DNA of 9,082 nt from Bacillota bacterium (lineage in GTDB: Bacteria; Bacillota; Desulfitobacteriia; Desulfitobacteriales; JAJXUE01). The DNA lies in the NCBI GenBank assembly GCA_021786555.1, contig JAJYNB010000390.1:1-9082 (forward strand). The letters run 5' to 3'. The notes beneath the pieces were generated by a model. That model worked only from the letters and a program-made list of their open reading frames with translations. It was not told the DNA's origin and made no database searches. Position numbers and translations under genes: made by a program. This document shows positions 1-4,573 of the stretch, one piece after another. Within the stretch, counting starts at the first letter, position 1. Every line of letters begins with the position of its first letter.

Positions 1-195
1 GGCGGCAGGAACGACTCGGCGTCCATGGCGTGGGCGGCGGCGGGCATCGCGGCCGGCTCCATCACCCTGCCACGGCGCTACTCGCACTCGCCGGTCGAAG
101 TGGCGGACCTGCGGGACGCAACGGTAGCGCTCCGGCTGCTGCAGTCCGTGCTGACCCGGATGGACCGCCTGCCGGCGTTCGACTTTCTCGCCTAG
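1..195 (+). CDS. M42-family metallo-aminopeptidase, C-terminal fragment (5' end outside window)
   Basis: The frame is open from base 1 and ends at TAG 193-195, giving 64 residues. The fragment has the typical tail of M42 (glutamyl/cellulase-M-type) aminopeptidases: GGRNDSASMAWAAAGI, then LPRRYSHSPVEVADLRD, matching the family pattern 'T/S-I-P-x-R-Y-x-H-S-P-x-E-V-x-x-x-x-D'. The His of YSHSP is the family's C-terminal metal ligand, and the final helix (VALRLLQSVL) also fits. M42 enzymes are cytoplasmic dinuclear-metal exopeptidases that trim N-terminal residues from peptides. The DNA is far richer in G+C than the rest of the window and lies on the opposite strand to every other gene, so it probably comes from a different genomic context (see the junction finding). 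Its stop overlaps the stop of the convergent minus-strand frame in the shared CTAG at 192-195. Family assignment is fairly sure; specificity cannot be told. Confidence 0.72.
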   Translation, partial: GGRNDSASMAWAAAGIAAGSITLPRRYSHSPVEVADLRDATVALRLLQSVLTRMDRLPAFDFLA

Positions 196-300
196 TGCAG
201 CCCTTCCCGCAGGTGGACCGCCAGGATCTCAACCGCAAGGCCCAACTCGGCACCGCTGATAACGCGGTGGATGGGCTCGACGTGGATCAACCCGCCGTCT
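192..300 (-). other. GC-rich tail beyond the pheT homology, possibly the C-terminus of another gene
   Basis: On the minus strand, the ~34 codons after the PheT-like part use almost only G or C at third positions (for example CAC GTC GAG CCC ATC CAC CGC). They end at a TAG that shares CTAG with the stop of the plus-strand M42 gene. This is what the tail of a real gene convergent to the M42 gene would look like. I do not recognise the peptide (IHVEPIHRVISGAELGLAVE...) and give no function. Its fusion in frame to PheT may be chance. Confidence 0.4.
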
Positions 301-731
301 GGCTCCAAAATCAGGATCCCTTCCCTGGACTCTTCCGGCCAATCCTCCAGGTTGAGGTTAAGTTCAGTAATGGAACACAGCATTCCATTGGAGGATATAC
401 CCCTTAATTTGGCTGGTTTGATGCTCACACCATTTGGCAAATTTGCCCCATCCAAGGCTACAGGCACCTTGTCCCCGGTTTTGATGTTCTGAGCCCCCGT
501 CACAATCTGCTGCGACTCGCTGCCCGCATTGACCTGACATACCCAGAGCTTGTCTGCGTTGGGGTGTTTTACCATGGCGGCAATTTCTCCAACCACCACC
601 CGGTCAAAACCTTGAGCAAGATTTTCTACCGTCTCCACAGCTATGCCCGCCATAGTCATCTTGTCGGCCAGGACTTGTGGCTCCATATCCACATTAACCA
701 GTTCTTTCAGCCATCTATACCCTACTCGCAA
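192..731 (-). CDS. pheT: Phenylalanyl-tRNA synthetase beta subunit, N-terminal part, fused to an unrelated tail
   Basis: The beta subunit pairs with PheS to form the alpha2beta2 enzyme that charges tRNA-Phe. The start is TTG at 731, chosen because MRVGYRWLKELV aligns with the usual PheT N-terminus (MRVsykWLkeyV). An SD-like AGGGGG overlaps the pheS stop 8 nt upstream, and only 12 nt separate the genes, so translation is probably coupled. Residues ~1-38 are the PheT N-terminal segment. Residues ~40-145 are the EMAP/tRNA-binding OB fold (VVVGEI, HPNADKLWVCQV, VTGAQNI, KLRGISSNGMLCS, EGILIL). Normal PheT is ~800 residues and continues with a B3/4 editing domain ('D-x-x-x-T-P-N-R-x-D-x-x-S'), but after E143-D145 this frame reads GGLIHVEPIHRVISG and stops at residue 179. 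The last ~34 codons are GC-rich and unlike PheT. The gene is therefore truncated and joined to foreign DNA. Identity of the first 143 residues is certain. Confidence 0.9.
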   Translation of the reverse strand: MRVGYRWLKELVNVDMEPQVLADKMTMAGIAVETVENLAQGFDRVVVGEIAAMVKHPNADKLWVCQVNAGSESQQIVTGAQNIKTGDKVPVALDGANLPNGVSIKPAKLRGISSNGMLCSITELNLNLEDWPEESREGILILEPDGGLIHVEPIHRVISGAELGLAVEILAVHLREGLH

Positions 732-743
732 AGTACCAACCCC

Positions 744-1766
744 CTAAAACTGCCGCAAAAAGCGCAGGTCGTTGTCGTAAAAATACCGCATGTCATCAAT
801 TCCGTATTTCAACATGGTAATGCGTTCAATACCCATGCCAAAAGCGAAGCCTGTTACCTCATCCGGGTTATACCCGCCCATTCTCAGGACATGGGGATGA
901 ACCATGCCCGAACCGAGAATCTCAATCCAACCGGAACCTTTGCAGATTCTGCACCCTTCTCCACCGCACAGCATGCAGGAAACATCAACTTCAGCGCTGG
1001 GTTCGGTAAAAGGAAAGAAGCTGGGACGTAAACGGATTTGACGCTCAGGGCCAAACATTTGCCGTGCAAACTCCAGCAAAATCCCTTTTAGGTCCGCCAG
1101 ACTGATGCCCTTGTCAACCACCAGCCCCTCTACTTGATTAAACATGGGGGAATGGGTGGCATCGTCGTCTTTGCGGAAGACCCTGCCAGGGCAAATTACT
1201 TTTACCGGCAAACTGGGGAAAAGTTTTTCCATAGCCCTTATTTGTACCGGTGATGTATGAGTGCGCAACAAGATTTCCTCCGTTACGTAAAAGGAATCCT
1301 GCATATCGCGGGCAGGGTGGTCTTTGGGGATATTCAGCGCTTCAAAGTTATAATGATCCGACTCTATTTCCGGTCCCTCAGCGATTTGAAAACCCATGCC
1401 CAGAAAAATCTCTTCTATTTCTTCCTGCACCAGACTTAACGGGTGCCGGTGCCCCTGCACAAAGATTCTGCCAGGCAGGGTGACGTCGATTTTTTCCCGG
1501 CCCAGACGATCGGCCCTGGCCTTTTGCTTTAACTCCGCTTCTCTGAGACTGAACAACTCCTCCAGGACATCCCGCACCTGATTGGCCAACATGCCGATTT
1601 TCGGCCTCTCTTCCGGTGACAGCCCTCCCATGTTGCGCAGAATTCCTGTTAGGACCCCTTTCTTGCCCAAATATTTTACCCTTAAATCGTTTAGACTCTC
1701 CAATTCAGCGACCTGGGCCATGGTTGCTTCAGCTTCCTGCCGTAACGCATTCAGTTGCTGTTCCAT
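744..1766 (-). CDS. pheS: Phenylalanyl-tRNA synthetase alpha subunit
   Basis: This is the catalytic subunit of class II PheRS, which activates Phe with ATP and transfers it to tRNA-Phe in complex with PheT. It has 340 residues, normal for the family. Residues 1-90 form the N-terminal coiled coil that contacts tRNA. Motif 1 is around 108-133 (HPLSLVQEEIEEIFLGMGF). Motif 2 is 195-214 (RVFRKDDDATHSPMFNQVEG), with the ATP-contacting Arg and the THSPMFNQ signature. Motif 3 is 306-318 (GFAFGMGIERITM). Between motifs 2 and 3 there is a Cys cluster, C264-x2-C267-x4-C272-x2-C275, resembling the zinc-knuckle-like insert seen in many Firmicute and other bacterial PheS and absent in E. coli. The ATG at 1766 has a strong SD (GGGGAGGT, 1772-1779). 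The gene is first in the pheST operon and is preceded by a Phe T-box leader, so it should be induced when tRNA-Phe is uncharged. Very sure. Confidence 0.98.
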   Translation of the reverse strand: MEQQLNALRQEAEATMAQVAELESLNDLRVKYLGKKGVLTGILRNMGGLSPEERPKIGMLANQVRDVLEELFSLREAELKQKARADRLGREKIDVTLPGRIFVQGHRHPLSLVQEEIEEIFLGMGFQIAEGPEIESDHYNFEALNIPKDHPARDMQDSFYVTEEILLRTHTSPVQIRAMEKLFPSLPVKVICPGRVFRKDDDATHSPMFNQVEGLVVDKGISLADLKGILLEFARQMFGPERQIRLRPSFFPFTEPSAEVDVSCMLCGGEGCRICKGSGWIEILGSGMVHPHVLRMGGYNPDEVTGFAFGMGIERITMLKYGIDDMRYFYDNDLRFLRQF

Positions 1767-1789
1767 ACTTTACCTCCCCGCAAATGGAT

Positions 1790-1823
1790 AAAAAAATAAA
1801 CCCTCGTCCCCAAAAGGGACGAG
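1790..1823 (-). terminator. Attenuator terminator of the pheS T-box leader
   Basis: On the minus strand the 8-bp stem CTCGTCCC/GGGACGAG with a TTTTG loop (1803-1823) is followed by the T-rich run TTTATTTTTTT (1790-1800). It lies between the T-box sequence and the pheS SD. Binding of uncharged tRNA-Phe should favour the antiterminator and open it. Confidence 0.92.
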
Positions 1824-2204
1824 AGTCATACTCCCGTGGTACCACCCCACTTAACCGTAAATGGTTCACTCAAGGGCACAAACGGTCTGTGCCGCCTCCG
1901 GATAACGGGAGAAGTAATCCCGGTCCGCCTACTCTGTTTCAGCAAGACAGCTCACGGGGGAATTTTACCCGGTAGGTAGAGCCATGTTCAACAAGTGGGA
2001 CTTTCAGTCACGGTCCCTCCTCCCTGAATGTGACAAGCTCGTTTTGCCCGTTCATCGCCAAACAACGGTATTTTAATGGACCAGAAGGTTTTTATAAATG
2101 AGGTATGCCTTTAAGGAACCGGTTGCTTCGAAAATCCTCCAGAAAAAATCCGCGGGTGACACTGACAAACCACACCCTTTCCGGCTTTAGAGGGATTTTT
2201 CACT
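1790..2204 (-). promoter_or_regulatory. Phe-responsive T-box leader of pheST
   Basis: This untranslated leader senses uncharged tRNA-Phe. The T-box sequence lies at 1834-1848 (minus strand GGGGTGGTACCACGG). Its UGGU would pair with ACCA, fitting discriminator A of tRNA-Phe. Stem I can be closed by ACGGG (2047-2051) with CCCGU (1954-1958). One base inside that helix, at 1960-1962, is UUC, a Phe codon and the likely specifier. The distal GACTGAAAGTC loop and a GGCACA/TGTGCC hairpin (probable stem III) lie between. The leader ends in an intrinsic terminator at 1790-1823. From the promoter to stem I there are ~140 nt more than a T-box needs; see findings. The T-box identity is very sure. The specifier assignment is an inference from helix position. 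Confidence 0.93.
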
Positions 2205-2210
2205 AGGTAA

Positions 2211-2239
2211 ATTATAGCACACCTCACGAACGGTTACAA
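2211..2239 (-). promoter_or_regulatory. Vegetative promoter of pheST
   Basis: On the minus strand a -35 box TTGTAA (2234-2239) is separated by exactly 17 bp from a perfect -10 box TATAAT (2211-2216). The expected start point is near 2204, so the transcript begins just before the AAAAATCC arm of the leader's extra 5' domain. It separates pheST transcription from the methyltransferase gene upstream. Confidence 0.8.
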
Positions 2240-2282
2240 CAACGGTACGAAACTCCCCTGCGGAGGAAATCCGGCTGCTCCA

Positions 2283-2303
2283 GCATGACCCAAAAGGTCA
2301 TGC
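2283..2303 (-). repeat. Perfect inverted repeat spanning the stop of the rRNA methyltransferase gene
   Basis: GCATGACC and GGTCATGC form a perfect 8-bp stem around a 5-nt loop, and the TGA stop (2298-2300) lies inside the first arm. No T-run follows on the minus strand, so it is not a classical intrinsic terminator. It may be a 3'-end stabilising hairpin or a weak/factor-assisted terminator ahead of the pheS promoter. Confidence 0.55.
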
Positions 2304-3143
2304 ACGTTTTGTTGGGTGCTTAGCGGTCTCCAGGAAGATTTGCCTGGCGCTCTCGAACAAGAGCAGCGATCCAGCTACAGCGGCATTGAGAGATTCCACG
2401 CCGCCCTGCAGAGGTATACTCACACGTCTGGCGGCCGCAGCCCGGAACTCCTCACTCGGCCCCTGTCCCTCGTTCCCTATGACAATAGCCAGGGGTGGCG
2501 TAAGAACACTACAGTAATAAACTTCTTTACCCGCAGCATCGGCCACCGCCACCGGAATCTGCTTTTCCCTCAGCCAGCTGATCGCTTCTCCCTGGTCAAC
2601 ATTATTTACCAAAGGGATTTTGAACACCGCGCCCATGGTCGAACGCAAAGTCTTTGGGTTGAAGAGGTCTACCGTACCCCGGGTACAGATGATTCCCTTC
2701 GCACCGGAGGCCAAAGCGGAGCGGATTAAGGTCCCCAAATTGCCAGGGTCCTGAATTCCATCGACTACAAGGAAAAAGGGGAGTTCCTGCTTCAGACCCT
2801 CTAATGCCAGGGCGGGAATATCCAAGGCGGCCAGAACTCCCTGAGGTGACTCGGTATCCGAGATGTGGGCCAGAACCTTGTCGGAAACCGGCTGTACCGG
2901 AGCTGATGTTTTCATCACGTCGGCCAGAAGCGCCTCGCCCCGTTCCGACTCCAACAATCCGGGAGAATACATGACTTGCCGCAAAGAAATCCCTGCCTGG
3001 AGTGCTTCTTCTACGAACCTAACCCCTTCTATCAGGAACATTCTCGTTACGTCCCGGATCTTTTTCTCTTTTAAGCCGGAAAGTTGCTTTACCAGCGGGT
3101 TCTGAACCGAGGTCAGCATCTCCTTCACGCTAACTACCTCCAT
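2298..3143 (-). CDS. TrmH/SpoU-family RNA 2'-O-ribose methyltransferase
   Basis: This is a SPOUT-class enzyme that uses S-adenosylmethionine to methylate a ribose 2'-OH, most likely in 23S rRNA (YsgA/RlmB-like). It has 281 residues. An N-terminal substrate-binding domain (1-~110: SVQNPLVKQLSGL, FLIEGVRFVEEAL) precedes the knotted catalytic domain. Motif 1 is 129-148 (GIQDPGNLGTLIRSALASG), with N135 and the catalytic-type R141. Motif 2 is 218-229 (LAIVIGNEGQGP). Motif 3 is 241-263 (VSIPLQGGVESLNAAVAGS), with the E-S-L-N core at 250-253. The start is ambiguous: ATG at 3143 has only a weak AAAGGT about 5 nt upstream, while Met9 has AAGGAG abutting it with no spacing, so I kept 3143. It lies between rplT and pheS, a common position for this family in clostridia. 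A terminator separates it from rplT, and I see no clear promoter of its own. The target nucleotide cannot be told. Confidence 0.92.
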   Translation of the reverse strand: MEVVSVKEMLTSVQNPLVKQLSGLKEKKIRDVTRMFLIEGVRFVEEALQAGISLRQVMYSPGLLESERGEALLADVMKTSAPVQPVSDKVLAHISDTESPQGVLAALDIPALALEGLKQELPFFLVVDGIQDPGNLGTLIRSALASGAKGIICTRGTVDLFNPKTLRSTMGAVFKIPLVNNVDQGEAISWLREKQIPVAVADAAGKEVYYCSVLTPPLAIVIGNEGQGPSEEFRAAAARRVSIPLQGGVESLNAAVAGSLLLFESARQIFLETAKHPTKRA

Positions 3144-3229
3144 GCTACCTTTGCCGCCATGATTTCTTAAGAAAAACGCTACTTATGAGACACGGCTGCT
3201 TCAGGGAGGATGAACTCTTCTGGAACAAT

Positions 3230-3261
3230 ACAAAAACAAGTATGGAGAAGTTCCATACTTG
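3230..3261 (-). terminator. Intrinsic terminator of the infC-rpmI-rplT operon
   Basis: On the minus strand, 8 nt after the rplT stop, a perfect 10-bp stem (CAAGTATGGA/TCCATACTTG, 5-nt loop, 3237-3261) is followed by TTTTT (3232-3236). It should end most transcripts before the methyltransferase gene. Since I find no good promoter in 3144-3230, some read-through may express that gene. Confidence 0.88.
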
Positions 3262-3269
3262 CCTGTTAT

Positions 3270-3629
3270 TTAAGCATTTACCTGGGCTTTGGCCACATCA
3301 GCCAGTTGTTTGAAAGCAACCGCATCATGTATAGCAAGTTCCGCCAGCATTTTGCGATTAACAGTTACCCCTGCCTTTTTCAGTCCATTGATCATCCTGC
3401 TGTAGGAGATGCCGTTAATACGGGCTGCAGCATTGATCCGGGCAATCCACAACTTTCTGAAGTCACCTTTCTTGTCCTTACGGTGAGCATAGGCATAAGC
3501 CAAGGATTTTAAAACCTGCTCATTGGCAGGCCTAAACAGCTTGCTCTTAGCGCCTCTGTAGCCTTTAGCCAGCTTGAGAATTTTTTTGTGCCGTCTATGT
3601 TTGGTCATACCACGTTTAATACGGGCCAT
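3270..3629 (-). CDS. rplT: 50S ribosomal protein L20 (bL20)
   Basis: This protein binds 23S rRNA early in large-subunit assembly, and in Bacillus and E. coli it also represses its own operon. It has 119 residues, the usual length. The basic N-terminal extension (MARIKRGMTKHRRHKKILKLAKGYRGAKSKLFR) threads into rRNA. The globular C-terminal part (DKKGDFRKLWIARINAAARINGISYSRMINGLKKAGV, residues ~53-92) is the family signature and the segment that contacts both rRNA and leader mRNA in known cases. ATG at 3629 follows GGGGAGGT at 7 nt spacing. It is last in infC-rpmI-rplT, 30 nt after rpmI, and is followed by an intrinsic terminator. Certain. Confidence 0.99.
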   Translation of the reverse strand: MARIKRGMTKHRRHKKILKLAKGYRGAKSKLFRPANEQVLKSLAYAYAHRKDKKGDFRKLWIARINAAARINGISYSRMINGLKKAGVTVNRKMLAELAIHDAVAFKQLADVAKAQVNA

Positions 3630-3659
3630 TTGTAATACCTCCCCTGCAAAAGATCAGTC

Positions 3660-3857
3660 TTAAAGATACGCAATCAAACGTTCAATGCGCTTGGCGTCAC
3701 TCGGGTGCATAACCCCGGATTTGCGCAGGTTGCGCTTGCGCTTGGAGGACTTCTTTTCAAGAATATGACTGGTAAAAGCATGAGAACGCTTTATCTTTCC
3801 GGTACCAGTTTTCTTGAAGCGCTTGGCGGCACCGCGGTGAGTCTTCATTTTCGGCAT
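3660..3857 (-). CDS. rpmI: 50S ribosomal protein L35 (bL35)
   Basis: This is a small, very basic large-subunit protein of 65 residues (family 64-66). The signature PKMKTHRGAAKRFKKTGTGK at residues 2-21 is the bL35 N-terminus, and it ends in a helix (HPSDAKRIERLIAYL). ATG at 3857 has an AGAGGGGG SD about 8 nt upstream. It lies 18 nt after infC and 30 nt before rplT, the standard IF3-L35-L20 operon. Certain. Confidence 0.98.
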   Translation of the reverse strand: MPKMKTHRGAAKRFKKTGTGKIKRSHAFTSHILEKKSSKRKRNLRKSGVMHPSDAKRIERLIAYL

Positions 3858-3875
3858 TGGGTGTTCCCCCTCTCG

Positions 3876-4391
3876 TTAGTCGTGTTTGTTTGGAGTGAGA
3901 ATCATAATCATATTGCGCCCTTCAACCTTTGGTTCGCGCTCTACATGAGAAATATCCTTAACTATTTGCGCAAGCCTTATGCAAAGCGCCCTGCCGAGTT
4001 CCGGGTGGGTAATCTCCCTCCCCCTAAACATGATGGTGACTTTGACCTTGTCTCCATCGGCTAAGAAACGCTGTGCGTTTTTTGCTTTGGTGTCCAGATC
4101 ATGGTCCTCAATGTTAGGACGAAGCTTTACTTCCTTGATTTCAATTACCTTGTGCTTCTTCCTGGCTTCCTTGTCCTTCTTGGCCTGCTCATACTTGTAT
4201 TTGCCAAAGTCCATGAGCTTACACACAGGAGGTTTGGCTGTCGGAGCTATCTCCACCAGGTCTAGGTTTTTCTCAACCGCTATCCGGTAAGCGTCACGGC
4301 CTGAAATTATGCCAAGTTGTTCTCCATCCTCGCCGACCAAGCGAACCTCGCGTGCACGGATTTCTTCGTTAATCCGCATTTCCTTGCTAAT
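3876..4391 (-). CDS. infC: Translation initiation factor IF-3, with probable AUU start
   Basis: IF3 binds the 30S subunit, prevents early joining of 50S and proofreads the start codon. The N-terminal domain covers ~1-78 (RINEEIRAREVRLVGEDGEQLG; PPVCKLMDFGKYKYEQ near 54-69). A charged Lys/Glu/Ala linker covers ~67-82. The C-terminal domain (HKVIEIKEVKLRPNIEDHD..., KVKVTIMFRGREITHPELG) covers ~80-171. The first in-frame ATG (4377-4379) is 21 nt from the perfect SD AGGAGG at 4401-4406, too far to use. Four codons upstream, ATT at 4389-4391 lies 9 nt from that SD and gives MISKEMRINEEIR, matching the usual family start (IISKdmrvNEeIR). AUU is the known non-canonical start of infC in several bacteria and allows IF3 to repress its own translation. 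The revised length is 171 residues. It is first in infC-rpmI-rplT, with its own promoter and attenuator. Gene certain; start quite likely. Confidence 0.97.
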   Translation of the reverse strand: MSKEMRINEEIRAREVRLVGEDGEQLGIISGRDAYRIAVEKNLDLVEIAPTAKPPVCKLMDFGKYKYEQAKKDKEARKKHKVIEIKEVKLRPNIEDHDLDTKAKNAQRFLADGDKVKVTIMFRGREITHPELGRALCIRLAQIVKDISHVEREPKVEGRNMIMILTPNKHD

Positions 4392-4416
4392 AAGTTTTCA
4401 CCTCCTAAAATTACAA

Positions 4417-4532
4417 CAAAAAAGCAGATGAAAACATCCGCTTAATAAAGCATACTAACACTTGCAGTACAACCTCATCGACTGGAACGCCATGAGGTGA
4501 GAAGCGGATGGCTTCTACTTTAAAAACAACCT
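4417..4532 (-). promoter_or_regulatory. infC-rpmI-rplT leader attenuator (L20-leader type)
   Basis: The untranslated leader holds three pairing segments. CATCCGCTT (4502-4510) is a perfect 9-nt complement of AAGCGGATG (4435-4443). AAGCGGATG also pairs with CATCTGCTT (4422-4430) across a TTTT loop, and that hairpin is followed by TTTTTT (4418-4423), making an intrinsic terminator 11 nt before the infC SD. Between the competing arms is a hairpin ACCTCAT/ATGAGGT (4472-4498). The two AAGCGGATG pairings exclude each other, the layout of a transcription attenuator. In B. subtilis this operon is controlled by L20 binding its leader, so L20 is the natural candidate ligand here. The structure is read from the sequence; the ligand is inferred. 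Confidence 0.82.
4418..4443 (-). terminator. Leader terminator upstream of infC
   Basis: On the minus strand AAGCGGATG, a TTTT loop and CATCTGCTT form a 9-bp stem with one G-U pair, followed by six T. It lies between the infC promoter and the infC SD and is the terminating half of the attenuator. Confidence 0.87.
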
Positions 4533-4538
4533 TAGATT

Positions 4539-4567
4539 AATATACTATAATATTATTCTCTTGTCAA
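4539..4567 (-). promoter_or_regulatory. Vegetative promoter of infC-rpmI-rplT
   Basis: On the minus strand a perfect -35 TTGACA (4562-4567), 17-bp spacer and -10 TATATT (4539-4544) begin 7 nt after the thrS stop. The surrounding DNA is strongly A+T-rich. The expected start is near 4532, giving a leader of about 140 nt. Confidence 0.87.
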
Positions 4568-4573
4568 TTTTGC

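Noticed and set aside
30..407. Plus-strand open frame of 125 codons starting in the GC-rich end
   Set aside because: It crosses the compositional junction and overlaps both the M42 frame and pheT in other frames. The peptide is low-complexity Gly/Ala/Pro and unlike any family I know.
1616..1975. Plus-strand open frame of 119 codons over the pheS 5' end and T-box leader
   Set aside because: It spans the pheS start and the structured leader; both are explained by minus-strand features.
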